Source: Paenibacillus sp. LHD-38
GTDB lineage: Bacteria > Bacillota > Bacilli > Paenibacillales > Paenibacillaceae
Length of the DNA: 64,000 nucleotides
NCBI RefSeq assembly: GCF_031157315.1
Contig: NZ_JAVIFU010000008.1
Span: 1-64,000 of the forward strand
Direction: 5' to 3'
The position numbers and the translations under genes are program-made. The notes under the pieces were generated by a model. The model was not told the origin of the DNA. It did no database searches and saw only the letters and a list, made by a program, of their open reading frames with translations. The number at the start of each line of letters is the position of its first letter. Positions within the stretch are counted from its first letter, which is position 1. This document shows, piece by piece, positions 35,233-45,169 of the stretch.

Positions 35233-38073
35233 GTGAATAAAAATTGGATCTTTTACACCGTGATGTTCTTGCTTCTCATTGTAACGACAGGCGCGGCGGC
35301 AGTGTTCTCTTATTCTGAGGAAGAAACCGCTGATGCGGTATCATACAAGCTTGCAGATGCGGAGCGGCGGGCAGGCGGCATTCTTCTAAGCGCCGACAGC
35401 ATGAGTGTGGATAAGGCGAACGCAATTATCCTTCCCGAATGGAAGGGGCGGAAGCAAATTGCGGAGTGGAAGGAAGGCGAGACGCTTGAATGGTCCATCG
35501 ATGTGACAGAGCAAGCCGATTATGAGCTGTCACTCGGCTATTATCCGCTGAAAGGAAACGGACAGCCGATCGAGTTTTTGCTTTACGTAGACGGAAAACC
35601 GATATCCGATCCCTACGCGCCCTTCGAGCTTAACCGCCTGTATTACGACGAGCCAGGCAAGCTCAAGAGGAGCGGAGGGAACGAGCTTCGTCCAAAGCAG
35701 CTTGAAGGAGAGGTTTGGCTCGATACGATAGTGGCGGCAGCAGGAGAGATGGAGGACGGCCCGCTGCAGCTCTCGCTTACAAAGGGCAAGCATGTCATAA
35801 GGCTTGAGAATGTGAGAGAAAGCGCAGCCGTTGATTACATCAGGCTGGAAAAAGCAGTGACGGCGAAGGCTTATGAAAACTATAAAGCATCGCAGGCAGC
35901 AGAGGCTTCCAAAAGCGGCGACGAGGCTTTCATTACGATTCAAGCGGAGCATGCCTATGCCAAATCGGATTCCGGCTTGTTCCCAACGACGGATCGGACA
36001 TCGCCGCTCACGACGCCTTACAGCCCGACCCTGCTTCGAATCAATACGATCGGGGGCAGCAACTGGGATGTTCCAGGCCAGTGGATCAGCTATAAATTCG
36101 ATGTGCCGGCGGACGGATGGTATAAAATAGGAGCCCGTTATCATCAGAACGAAGTGAAAGGCTCCTTCGTATCAAGGAAGCTTGCGCTTGACGGTCAAGT
36201 GCCTTTTCAGGAAATGAAAGCGGTTCGTTTTCCTTATGCATTAAAATGGGACATTTTGGAGCTGGGAGAAGAAACGGGCGAGCCGTATCAGTTCTACCTC
36301 ACGAAGGGTGAGCATGAGCTGAAGCTGGAGGTTACGCTTGGCGATGTCGCGCCAGCAGTGCAAAGTGTTCAGCAAATGGTATATGACCTCAATCAGATTT
36401 ACCGAAAGATCGTGATGATTACAGGCGTTAATCCAGACGTTTACCGCGATTACGAAATTGAGAAAAGCGTGCCGGGTCTTATCCAGCAGTTCCAGAAACT
36501 TTCGGCCCAAATGACGGAGGAAGCCGCCAAGCTGGATGAAATGTCGGGTCAGGCTAACGCAGGATCCAGAACATTGAAATTGCTGGCGCTTCAGCTTAAC
36601 GGATTTATCGATCGGCCGGACCAAATACCGAAGCGATTGGAAAATTACAAAACAAATATCACGGCACTGGCAGATTGGATGCTCAGCGCAATGAAGCAGC
36701 CGCTAGAGCTTGATTATTTGTATCTGGCTTCCTTAAATCATGAACAGCCAAAGGCAGAGGCTGGTTTGTTCGCGCAGGGCGTACATGAAATCCGGGCGTT
36801 TGCGGGATCATTTTTTCAAAATTACGATTCCATGGAAGGCAACGAGCAGGCGGATCGCTCCATACAGGTATGGACCGGACTTGGCCGTGACCAAGCCTAC
36901 GTACTCAAGCGCTTAATCGATGAGTCGTTTATTCCTGAAAGCGGAATTAGCGTCAATTTGAATCTGGTGGGCACATCGCTCGTGACCGCGGTCATGGCGG
37001 GTGAAGGGCCGGATGTCAATCTCTTTACGAGCCGCGGCGATACGATGAATCTAGCTGTTCGCGGCGCGTTAACGCCGCTCGACCAGTACGGTGAGTTCGC
37101 AGCCATGAAGCAGGAATATATGGACACGGCATTCATTCCTTATCAATACAAAGGAAGCACCTTCGCCATTCCGGATGATCAGGAGTTTTTCATGCTGTTT
37201 TACCGGAAGGATGTTTTACAAGAGCTTGGCATCGAGCCTCCGCAAACTTGGGAGGAGCTGCTGAAGATTGCGCCGGTATTGCAGAACAACAACATGCAGA
37301 TTGGCTTGCCTTACGAGAACCTGGATGCCTTTCAACTGCTGACAAAGGGAATCGGAGCGCTCAATCTGTTCCCGACGCTTCTTATGCAAAACGGCAGCGG
37401 CATCTATAACGCGAAGGAAGATGGTACTCGCTTCGATGAGCCTGAGGCCTATAACGCTTTCAAGCAATGGACGGATTTCTACAACCTCTATGATTATCCG
37501 CTTTATAAGGATGATTTCAACCGGTTCCGTACCGGAGAGATGCCGATTGTTGTCTCAACCTATAAGCTTTACACCCGCTTAGCTGCGGCAGCGCCTGAAA
37601 TTACGGGGACATGGGACATGGTTCCGATCCCAGGCAAGCAGCGCAAGGACGGAACGATTGATCGCTCGACAGGCGCAACCGGAACGGCATCGATTATTTT
37701 GAAGGATGCCAAAAAAAAAGAAGATGCGTGGGCTTTCCTTCAATGGTTCAATCGACCGGAAATTCAAAGCCAGTTCGTCAGCGAGCTGGAAAATGAAATG
37801 GGTGTGCTCGGAAGAAGGGTGCCGGCGAATCTTATCTCGTTCGAATCGACGAATTGGAGCCGGGCCGAGCAAGCAAAGCTTACCGAGCAATGGAAGCAGG
37901 TTAATGAAATTCCTGAGCTGCCGGGCGGCTACTATACGTCAAGAAACATCGATAACGCGTTCCGTGAGGTCGTGTTCCAGATGGGCAACGCCAGAGAAAG
38001 CCTCTTCTATTGGAACAAAGACATTAACGAAGAAATTAAACGAAAAAGGTATGAATTCGGGGTGGAGCAATGA
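35233..38073 (+). CDS. Membrane-anchored solute-binding protein with carbohydrate-binding-like domains
   Basis: 946 residues, about twice a normal binding protein. An N-terminal membrane segment (NKNWIFYTVMFLLLIV) has no lipobox, so it is anchored by this helix. Two beta-sandwich modules follow (about 50-215 and 230-375, the second with FITIQAEHAYAKSDSG and WDVPGQWISYKFDVP) that resemble CBM6/CBM35-like domains. A helical stretch (375-510) comes next. A family 1 solute-binding domain fills about 540-946 (IQVWTGLGRDQAYVLKRL, GEGPDVNLFTSRGD, FYRKDVLQELGIEPP). The GTG at 35233 with GGGGG upstream is the start. It overlaps the next permease gene by ATGA. Confidence 0.87.
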   Translation: MNKNWIFYTVMFLLLIVTTGAAAVFSYSEEETADAVSYKLADAERRAGGILLSADSMSVDKANAIILPEWKGRKQIAEWKEGETLEWSIDVTEQADYELSLGYYPLKGNGQPIEFLLYVDGKPISDPYAPFELNRLYYDEPGKLKRSGGNELRPKQLEGEVWLDTIVAAAGEMEDGPLQLSLTKGKHVIRLENVRESAAVDYIRLEKAVTAKAYENYKASQAAEASKSGDEAFITIQAEHAYAKSDSGLFPTTDRTSPLTTPYSPTLLRINTIGGSNWDVPGQWISYKFDVPADGWYKIGARYHQNEVKGSFVSRKLALDGQVPFQEMKAVRFPYALKWDILELGEETGEPYQFYLTKGEHELKLEVTLGDVAPAVQSVQQMVYDLNQIYRKIVMITGVNPDVYRDYEIEKSVPGLIQQFQKLSAQMTEEAAKLDEMSGQANAGSRTLKLLALQLNGFIDRPDQIPKRLENYKTNITALADWMLSAMKQPLELDYLYLASLNHEQPKAEAGLFAQGVHEIRAFAGSFFQNYDSMEGNEQADRSIQVWTGLGRDQAYVLKRLIDESFIPESGISVNLNLVGTSLVTAVMAGEGPDVNLFTSRGDTMNLAVRGALTPLDQYGEFAAMKQEYMDTAFIPYQYKGSTFAIPDDQEFFMLFYRKDVLQELGIEPPQTWEELLKIAPVLQNNNMQIGLPYENLDAFQLLTKGIGALNLFPTLLMQNGSGIYNAKEDGTRFDEPEAYNAFKQWTDFYNLYDYPLYKDDFNRFRTGEMPIVVSTYKLYTRLAAAAPEITGTWDMVPIPGKQRKDGTIDRSTGATGTASIILKDAKKKEDAWAFLQWFNRPEIQSQFVSELENEMGVLGRRVPANLISFESTNWSRAEQAKLTEQWKQVNEIPELPGGYYTSRNIDNAFREVVFQMGNARESLFYWNKDINEEIKRKRYEFGVEQ

Positions 38074-38969
38074 AAAAATCGATAACCCAAACGATCGGCA
38101 GACATAAGGAAAGCTACTTGCTGATGACGCCGTACATGATTTTCTTTTTGCTCTTTACCATCCTTCCCGTCGTGCTGTCGATCGTGCTTGGATTTACTTA
38201 TTACAACATGATCGAGCCGCCGCGTTTCATTGGCTGGTACAACTATATCCGGCTTTTCCTGGATGATGATATCTTTATCGTCTCTGTCAAAAATACGTTG
38301 TTTTTTGCTTTCGTCACCGGACCAGTGAGTTATATGCTCAGCTTTTTGGTCGCTTGGATGATTAATGATTTATCCAAAACGCTGCGCTCCATTGCGACGA
38401 CCGTGTTTTATATCCCGACCATTATCGGAATCTCGGTGTTCCCGATGTGGCGGCTTATTTTCAGCCCGGATGCTTACGGTTATTTGAATGGCATGCTTAT
38501 GGGACTCGGAATTATAAGTGATCCGGTCGCTTGGCTGCTGGATAAAGAGTACATTTTGCTTATTCTGATCGTCGTGCAGCTGTGGATGAGCCTAGGGATC
38601 AGCTTTCTGGCCTTTGTCGCAGGACTGCAAACTGTGGATCGCAGCTTATATGAAGCGGGTGTTATGGACGGGATCAAAAACAGGTTCCAAGAGCTGTGGT
38701 ATATCACATTGCCATCCATGATTCCGCAGCTGATTTTTGGAGCAGTTATGCAAATTGTTATTTCCTTTAGCGTAGCAGACGTTTCCATTCAGCTTGCCGG
38801 TTTCCCGAGTACGGAATATGCCGGTGAGACCTTGGTTACCCACATCATGGATTACGGCAGCATCCGTTACGAGATGGGTTATGCATCCGCAATGGCAGTC
38901 GTCTTGTTCTTTATGATGGTATTCACGAACCGGCTCGTGACGAAAATATTGCAGAAGGTCGGAATTTGA
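38070..38969 (+). CDS. Sugar ABC transporter permease (MalF/LplB type)
   Basis: 299 residues, about six membrane helices. The N-terminus has LMTPYMIFFLLFTILPVVLS. The EAA loop is YEAGVMDGIKNRFQELWYIT (190-210), the contact point for the ATPase. No ATPase gene is in the cluster; such systems in Firmicutes commonly share a general MsmK-type ATPase. ATG overlaps the binding-protein stop. Confidence 0.92.
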   Translation: MKKSITQTIGRHKESYLLMTPYMIFFLLFTILPVVLSIVLGFTYYNMIEPPRFIGWYNYIRLFLDDDIFIVSVKNTLFFAFVTGPVSYMLSFLVAWMINDLSKTLRSIATTVFYIPTIIGISVFPMWRLIFSPDAYGYLNGMLMGLGIISDPVAWLLDKEYILLILIVVQLWMSLGISFLAFVAGLQTVDRSLYEAGVMDGIKNRFQELWYITLPSMIPQLIFGAVMQIVISFSVADVSIQLAGFPSTEYAGETLVTHIMDYGSIRYEMGYASAMAVVLFFMMVFTNRLVTKILQKVGI

Positions 38970-38985
38970 TCGCAGGAGGACATCC

Positions 38986-39855
38986 ATGTTCACGATAACT
39001 ACCAAAAAATCCGGCATAAAAGCAAGACGCTCGCTTGCCGGCAACATCGCGATATTCGGATTCGTGGCGCTTCTCGGTCTATTCTCAGCGTTTCCGTTTA
39101 TCTTCGCGGTCATTACATCGTTGAAGCCGATTGACGAGCTGCTTCAATTTCCGCCTCGCTTGATTGTAATGAGGCCTACACTCAATAACTTTACGGATTT
39201 ATTCCAGCTGGCCTCCAATATGTGGGTTCCGCTGTCACGGTACATTTTCAACACGGCGCTTATTTCCATCGTGGGAACGGTGCTGCATGTGCTGTTCGCG
39301 GCGATGGCGGCATACCCGCTTGCGAAGCATAAGTTTCCAGGCAAAAACCTATTGTTCTCGATCATCGTGATGGCGCTTATGTTCGTGCCTCAGGTGACGT
39401 TCATCCCGCAGTTCGTTCTCATGTCTGAGATGAATATCGTGAACACGTACGCGGCATTGATTCTGCCGTGGATCGGGGCTTCACTAGGGCTTTTCTTAAT
39501 GAAGCAATTTATCGAGCAGCTGCCTGACGCTATCTTGGAGGCAGCGCGGATTGACGGCGCAAGCGAATATAAAACCTTTTTCTCGATTATTTGGCCCAAT
39601 TCGACGCCTGCCATTATGACGGTCGTTATCTTTCAATTTATTAATCTGTGGAACTACGCGCCGAAGGAGCTTATCTTTGGGGAATCGCTCAAGGTGTTCC
39701 GGATGGCGCTCGAGCAAATCGTAGCAGGCGACCCTATAGCAAGGATGGGGGCAGGCTCCGCAGCTGCCGTCATTCTGATGATCCCGCCGATTATCGTATT
39801 TGTTTTGCTGCAGCGGAAGGTTGTAGAAACAATGACCTTTGCGGGGATCAAATGA
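38986..39855 (+). CDS. Sugar ABC transporter permease (MalG type)
   Basis: 289 residues, partner of the preceding permease. Typical features are FPFIFAVITSLKPIDELLQFP near the N-terminus, AAYPLAKHKFPGKNL, and the EAA loop EAARIDGASEYKTFFSIIWP. Strong CAGGAGGA ribosome site 17 bp after the previous stop. Confidence 0.93.
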   Translation: MFTITTKKSGIKARRSLAGNIAIFGFVALLGLFSAFPFIFAVITSLKPIDELLQFPPRLIVMRPTLNNFTDLFQLASNMWVPLSRYIFNTALISIVGTVLHVLFAAMAAYPLAKHKFPGKNLLFSIIVMALMFVPQVTFIPQFVLMSEMNIVNTYAALILPWIGASLGLFLMKQFIEQLPDAILEAARIDGASEYKTFFSIIWPNSTPAIMTVVIFQFINLWNYAPKELIFGESLKVFRMALEQIVAGDPIARMGAGSAAAVILMIPPIIVFVLLQRKVVETMTFAGIK

Positions 39856-39875
39856 TGGAGGTTAGAGGTGGAGTC

Positions 39876-41345
39876 ATGAAAATGAAATGGATGCTGGCTG
39901 CAGTGCTGCTTCTCCCCATTTTGGCCGCAGCGCCGTTAACGGTCTCGGCGGAAGCGCCTTACCAGTCCTACGTGTACAACGAATGGGATAAATCGAAAGC
40001 GGCTCCAGCGAGCTATTTGCCGGAACGCACCTACACAGGAAATCAGCTCGGAGCGGGAGCCTTCAGCGATCCTCAGGATCTATTCGTGGATAAGAGCGGT
40101 GCTATCTATATCGCGGACACAGGCAACAAACGAATCGTAAAGCTGAATGAACGTTTTGAAACGGTAGAGATTATCGACAAGCTCAGCGATAACGGCAAAG
40201 AAATGACGCTGGCAGCCCCAATGGGACTTTTCGTTACCGATGAAGGCACGATGTATATCGCGGACAAGGATAACGGCCGTATTATTCGGGCTGGCGCCGA
40301 TCGCAAGGTAGAGCTGATCATCGAGAAGCCTGCCGACCCGCTTATTCCCGAAGGCTTCCAATTCAAGCCGACGAAAGTGGCGGTGGATAACGCGGGACGC
40401 ATCTATGTGCTGTCGGAAGGACAGTTTTACGGATTGATGCAGTTTAACAGCAAAGGTCAATTTACGGGTTATTTCGGAAGCAACCGGGTAGAGGTCACGC
40501 CGGCCGTCGTGCTGGAGACTTTCTGGAAAAACCTGCTTTCGAAGGAACAGCGCTCGGCGATGATGAAGCTGCTGCCAATCGAGTATTCGAATCTTGACGT
40601 GGGGGCTGACAACTTTGTCTACACTACGACGATTATTTCCAAAAACTCGCGGGAAGAAATCAAAAAGCTGAATCCGCTCGGCAACAATGTGCTGATGGGA
40701 CAGGAGGGCGGAGCCGATTTCGGCGATAAGGAGTTTTCATTCAAGCAGGGCGTGAAGCAGGATACCTCGTTCGTTGACTTAAGCATCGATGCGGAAGGCT
40801 TCATCGCAGGGCTGGACCGGACAAGAGGACGGATCTTCGAATACGATTCGGAGGGCAATCCGATTGCGGTATTCGGATCGCTCGGCAATCAAAAGGGAAC
40901 CTTCCTACAGCCTTCAGCCGTTACTTACTGGAAAGGCGAGGTGCTTGTGCTCGATACGGCAAAGCGTAATATAACGAGGTTTGCGCTTTCCGAATACGGG
41001 AGTCTCGTGCGCCAAGCGACTGTGCTTTATAACCAAGGCTTGTACGAGGAAGCAGCCGTGATTTGGAAGTCGGTTGCAAAAAGAAATGCCAATAACAGCA
41101 TTGCTTACGTGGGTATTGCCAAGGCGCTGGAAAAGGAAGGCAGCTACGATGAGGCGCTTGCCTATTACCGGCAAGGAACGGATCGATCAGGCTACTCAGA
41201 TACCTTTGGCCAAATCCGGATGCAAACCGTACGTAACAATTTACCGGTTATCATGACTGTCTTTATCCTCGCAATAGCCGGCTACTACGGCTATAAAGCC
41301 ATTGCGGCAGCAAGGAACAAGAGACGAAAGGAGGTCACAAGGTGA
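39876..41345 (+). CDS. NHL-propeller/TPR membrane protein of the sugar-transport cluster
   Basis: 489 residues. Signal peptide (MKMKWMLAAVLLLPILAAAP) then NHL-type beta-propeller repeats to about residue 365: DPQDLFVDKSGAIYIADTGN, APMGLFVTDEGTMYIADKDN, KPTKVAVDNAGRIYVL. A TPR-like pair follows (LYNQGLYEEAAVIWKSVA and AKALEKEGSYDEALAYYRQG), then a C-terminal membrane helix with a basic cytoplasmic end. The propeller would face outside. Its place between permeases and the Yip1 gene suggests a structural or sensing role near the transporter (inference). The start at 39876 follows GAGGTGGAG. Confidence 0.85.
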   Translation: MKMKWMLAAVLLLPILAAAPLTVSAEAPYQSYVYNEWDKSKAAPASYLPERTYTGNQLGAGAFSDPQDLFVDKSGAIYIADTGNKRIVKLNERFETVEIIDKLSDNGKEMTLAAPMGLFVTDEGTMYIADKDNGRIIRAGADRKVELIIEKPADPLIPEGFQFKPTKVAVDNAGRIYVLSEGQFYGLMQFNSKGQFTGYFGSNRVEVTPAVVLETFWKNLLSKEQRSAMMKLLPIEYSNLDVGADNFVYTTTIISKNSREEIKKLNPLGNNVLMGQEGGADFGDKEFSFKQGVKQDTSFVDLSIDAEGFIAGLDRTRGRIFEYDSEGNPIAVFGSLGNQKGTFLQPSAVTYWKGEVLVLDTAKRNITRFALSEYGSLVRQATVLYNQGLYEEAAVIWKSVAKRNANNSIAYVGIAKALEKEGSYDEALAYYRQGTDRSGYSDTFGQIRMQTVRNNLPVIMTVFILAIAGYYGYKAIAAARNKRRKEVTR

Positions 41346-41980
41346 GCGCATCGGCGGCATCTCAGACACCGAAGAAATTGAATCCTTTTAGCTCCTTGCT
41401 TCATCCGTTCGACAGCTTTTATGCCATCAAGGAGGAGGGCAAGGGCTCGCTGCTTGTTTCGGTATTCATTGTTCTTGTTTTCTTTATCGCTACGATCTTC
41501 AAGCGGCAAAGCACCGGTTATACGTTCAACCTGGCTGATCTCAGTGCGTTGAATGTGTGGCTGATCGCAGCAAAAACGATTGTGCTTTATGCCCTATGGG
41601 TGGCTGGGAATTGGGCGGTTGCCACTTGGATGGACGGCGAGGGAAAAGCCAAGCAAATTGCAGTCGTCAGTGCATATGCAAGTATTCCTTACGTTGCGGC
41701 GGTCATCTTCACCACGCTGCTCAGCAGAGTGCTTGTTCAAGAGGAAGGCATGTTTCTTGGCTACATGACAACGATTGCCATGATTTGGAGCGCCGTGCTT
41801 ATGTATATCGGCCTGCTGACCATACATGACTATGGTGCGGTCAAGACGCTGCAGTCCGTTGCACTGACATTTGCTGCAATGGGAATTGTGATCTTCCTGG
41901 CGGTATTGTTTTATACGCTGTTCCAGCAGGTGTATGTGTTCATTTATACGATTTATAACGAAATGCTGTTCCGCTTATGA
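41342..41980 (+). CDS. Yip1-family integral membrane protein
   Basis: 212 residues with five hydrophobic segments and the N-terminal HPFDSFYAIKEEGKGS seen in bacterial Yip1-domain proteins. Yip1 is a membrane family of unclear function in bacteria. Translation starts with GTG inside the stop of the NHL/TPR gene and the stop overlaps the next frame, so the three are tightly coupled. Confidence 0.85.
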   Translation: MSASAASQTPKKLNPFSSLLHPFDSFYAIKEEGKGSLLVSVFIVLVFFIATIFKRQSTGYTFNLADLSALNVWLIAAKTIVLYALWVAGNWAVATWMDGEGKAKQIAVVSAYASIPYVAAVIFTTLLSRVLVQEEGMFLGYMTTIAMIWSAVLMYIGLLTIHDYGAVKTLQSVALTFAAMGIVIFLAVLFYTLFQQVYVFIYTIYNEMLFRL

Positions 41981-42012
41981 GGCAGAACATTGATCGGAAA
42001 GGGGAGGGCAGC

Positions 42013-44235
42013 TTGAGATTACGAATATGGACAGCCTTCATGACGGCAATGCTGCTTATTATCGCTTCAACGAGCGGAATTAAGGTTAATTCCGCAGCGG
42101 GCACGGCAGTAAAAGCAGCACAAAACGGTGATTTCCAGCGTGTTGCGGACAGCGGCAGACTCACGCTTGATTATAATCCGAACACGGCTGAAATCATGGT
42201 GACGGATAAGGAGTCAGGTGCCCTTTGGCGGAGTAACCCGATTGACCGGGACTCGGATAAGCTCGCCAAGGGTGCCAAAAAAATGGATTTATCCGCGCAG
42301 CTGCTGATTGATTACGTGGATGACTTGAACAAGCCGTTTCAGCTAAACAGCTTTACAGGCAGCGTCAAGGAAAAACAGCCGAATTGGAGCAAGGTGCAGG
42401 GCGGCATTGAGGTCATTTATGAATTTCCGAAAGCAGGCTTTACCGTGCCGGTCCGTTACACGCTTTCAGGCGATGGTTTATCGGCAGCCATACTGACGGA
42501 AGGCATTAAGCAGCAGGATAAATTCAAGCTCGTTAACATCAGCCTGCTGCCGTTCTTCGGGGCGGCGGGCAGCACGGACGAAGGATATATGTTCGTGCCA
42601 GACGGCAGTGGCGCGCTGATCAATCTCAATAACAACAAAAGCAGCTACAAAAGCTATAACGAGAGAGTATACGGAGGAGATCAGGCGCTCGATTATTCGA
42701 GCAAAACCGATCAGAAGGAAGCGATTCGCCTTCCGGTGTTCGGAATGAATAAGGAAACGTCTGCATTTATCGCCGTCATTCATCAAGGGGCTTACCAAGC
42801 GGGCATTACAGCGGAAGTAAGCGGCAAAAACAATACGTATAACAGCATTTTCAGTTATTTGAATCTGATCGAGTTCGAAACCAATCTGCTGCTTGAAGGC
42901 ACCTTAAACGAGAAGCAGGTAACGCGGGCTTCGCAGTCAATGACAGGCGGCATTGATTATGAGGTGAAATACTTTTTCCTTCATGACGCCGATGCCGACT
43001 ACGCAGGAATGGCAAGCAGGTACCGCAGTTATTTACAGGATGAGCAGGGCGTAAAGCCCAATGAATCCAAAACTGCAGCTGACGGCAAATCGCTGCCAAT
43101 GCTTGTTGACTTTGTCGGCGGCGTGAAGAAAAAAGCGACTTTTCTCGGCATTCCTTACAACACAGTAGAAGTGCTTACCTCGTTTAAGGATGCTGGCCAG
43201 GCGGCAAACCGCTTGCTTGATGACGGGTTTGCAAACTTAGCGCTGCGGCTTGAAGGCTGGACGGCAGGGGGAGCAAAGGGGGAGGTTCCCGTATCGCTTA
43301 ATGCGGATGGAAGGCTTGGCGGAAACAAAGCCTTCAAGAAGCTGGCGAAGGAGCTGGAGTCGAAGGGCGTAGCTTTTTATCCGACTGCCGATCCCGTCAA
43401 ATTGTATGAAGGCGGAAACGGCTTCAGCAGGTTCTCGGATACCGCAAAGGGAATCAGCCGGGCGCCGGCACTGAAATATGATTACCGCTTGAGCGACCAG
43501 GTGAAAAACAAGGATTTAAAGCGTTGGTACTTGCTGAAGCCAACTTCGGTTAATGAGGCCATTGACCGCTTTACCGCAGCCGCGGCAAAGGCAGGCTTGA
43601 AGCATGTATCCTTACAATCTGTCGGCTCGTTTATTTACTCGGATTTCCGGCGCGACAGCCAGCCGAAGAACATGACCGGCACCATCTGGGAAAGCGGACT
43701 GCAGAAGGGGCAAAGCAATCTCGGCGGCCTCATGTTCGATCAGCCGAATGCATACACGTTCCCATATGCGCAAAGCTTGTCGGATGTCCCTTTATTCGCA
43801 AGCGGCTTTGACACGGAAGATGAGGAAGTACCGTTCTACAGCATCGCGCTGAGCGGACTATTGCCTGCTTACAGCGAGCCTATTAATCTCTCAAGCATGC
43901 CGCAGCGTTATTTGCTGAAATTAATAGAAACGGGAACTTTCCCGGCCTATAAGTTTATTGCAAGGGATTCCTCGCTGCTAAGCCATACCGAATACGATTC
44001 GCTTTACAGTGCTGATTTTAATTTGCTTTACGAGGATATGAAGGAGCAATACGATCGTTTGAACGAAGCGCTTGGCGGCCTGACGGGTCTTGCGATTACG
44101 GACCATGAGAAGCTGCAAGAAGGCGTATACCGCACAACGTTCGAGAACGGCAAGACAGCCGTCGTCAATTACAACAATGAGATGGCTGCCGTTGGCGCTG
44201 AGAGCATTCCGGCGCTAGGCTACCTCATCCGTTAG
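42013..44235 (+). CDS. DUF5696-domain secreted protein
   Basis: 740 residues. Signal peptide LRIWTAFMTAMLLIIASTSG. The start is a TTG at 42013 with GGGGAGGG close upstream; the ATG at 41977 would give a charged, non-signal leader but overlaps the previous stop, so both stay possible. The exported part contains MFVPDGSGALINLN, DYEVKYFFLHDADADYAGMA, and PLFASGFDTEDEEVPFYSIA, marks of DUF5696. The mid and C-terminal blocks look like a glycosidase-style barrel, but no catalytic residues can be named. It sits between two permease pairs. Confidence 0.82.
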   Translation: MRLRIWTAFMTAMLLIIASTSGIKVNSAAGTAVKAAQNGDFQRVADSGRLTLDYNPNTAEIMVTDKESGALWRSNPIDRDSDKLAKGAKKMDLSAQLLIDYVDDLNKPFQLNSFTGSVKEKQPNWSKVQGGIEVIYEFPKAGFTVPVRYTLSGDGLSAAILTEGIKQQDKFKLVNISLLPFFGAAGSTDEGYMFVPDGSGALINLNNNKSSYKSYNERVYGGDQALDYSSKTDQKEAIRLPVFGMNKETSAFIAVIHQGAYQAGITAEVSGKNNTYNSIFSYLNLIEFETNLLLEGTLNEKQVTRASQSMTGGIDYEVKYFFLHDADADYAGMASRYRSYLQDEQGVKPNESKTAADGKSLPMLVDFVGGVKKKATFLGIPYNTVEVLTSFKDAGQAANRLLDDGFANLALRLEGWTAGGAKGEVPVSLNADGRLGGNKAFKKLAKELESKGVAFYPTADPVKLYEGGNGFSRFSDTAKGISRAPALKYDYRLSDQVKNKDLKRWYLLKPTSVNEAIDRFTAAAAKAGLKHVSLQSVGSFIYSDFRRDSQPKNMTGTIWESGLQKGQSNLGGLMFDQPNAYTFPYAQSLSDVPLFASGFDTEDEEVPFYSIALSGLLPAYSEPINLSSMPQRYLLKLIETGTFPAYKFIARDSSLLSHTEYDSLYSADFNLLYEDMKEQYDRLNEALGGLTGLAITDHEKLQEGVYRTTFENGKTAVVNYNNEMAAVGAESIPALGYLIR

Positions 44236-44246
44236 GGGGTGAACGC

Positions 44247-45149
44247 ATGATTAGACAACTACGAGCTTTGCCATATACGAAGAAAAAAGAGCTTTATGGC
44301 TTTTTATTCGTACTGCCTTGGATTCTAGGCTTTATCTTGTTTTTCGCAAAGCCGCTGTTCACGTCGCTCGTCTTTTCGTTTCAAAACATGGAGATGACAC
44401 CCGAGGGACTGCGCGGCGTGTTCATTGGCTGGGACAATTTCGAGTACGCCTTATTTAAAGACCCGGCCTTCATTAGAGAAGCGACCAATTCCTTTATCAA
44501 CATGCTATACGGCGTTCCGCTGATTTTGGTTTACAGCCTATTCGTGGCCGTGCTCCTCAAAAACAAGTTTCGAGGCAGAGGGTTCATGCGGGCGGTGTCT
44601 TTCCTTCCCGTCATTATCGCCTCGGGCGTGCTGATGCAAATTTTGAAGGAGGATGTATTCTCTCAAGGCATGCGCGGCGGAGCGGAAAGCGTTTATTTGT
44701 TCACGGGAGCAGGCATTAACGGCATTCTCCAGGAGCTTGGACTCGGGGCGCAGCTTATTGAAATTTTCAATAACGTCATCGCTCGAATCTTTGACCTAAC
44801 CTGGCGATCGGGCGTGCAGGTGCTGCTCTTCCTTGCCGGTCTCCATGCCATACCCGGCTTTTTGTACGAAGCTTCATCCATTGAAGGCGCAAGGCCTTGG
44901 GAGCAGTTTTGGAAAATAACGCTGCCGATGCTTACGCCGATGATGCTGCTGAACATCGTGTACACCATTATCGATACGTTTACGGATTATGGAAACAGCG
45001 TCATTCTGATGATTTACAATACGGCTTTCTCGCAGGTTAGATTCGGTTACAGCAGTGCGCTGGCGTGGCTGTATTGCGTATTAATCGCCGTATTTCTAGG
45101 CGCTGTCTACTTGCTGCTCAAGAAACGCATCGTCTACATGCAGGATTAA
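44247..45149 (+). CDS. Sugar ABC transporter permease (second pair, MalF type)
   Basis: 300 residues, hydrophobic. GFLFVLPWILGFILFFAKPL near the N-terminus; EAA-type loop YEASSIEGARPWEQFWKITL. It is only 11 bp after the DUF5696 gene, with GGGGGTGA as ribosome site. It belongs with the next permease and the lipoprotein at 46267. Confidence 0.93.
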   Translation: MIRQLRALPYTKKKELYGFLFVLPWILGFILFFAKPLFTSLVFSFQNMEMTPEGLRGVFIGWDNFEYALFKDPAFIREATNSFINMLYGVPLILVYSLFVAVLLKNKFRGRGFMRAVSFLPVIIASGVLMQILKEDVFSQGMRGGAESVYLFTGAGINGILQELGLGAQLIEIFNNVIARIFDLTWRSGVQVLLFLAGLHAIPGFLYEASSIEGARPWEQFWKITLPMLTPMMLLNIVYTIIDTFTDYGNSVILMIYNTAFSQVRFGYSSALAWLYCVLIAVFLGAVYLLLKKRIVYMQD

Positions 45150-45169
45150 CGGAAAGCGGGGAACTCGAC

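Noticed and set aside
39648..39875. 76-codon N-terminal extension of the NHL/TPR protein
   Set aside because: It overlaps the permease gene out of frame and would bury the signal peptide. The ATG at 39876 with a good ribosome site is the start.
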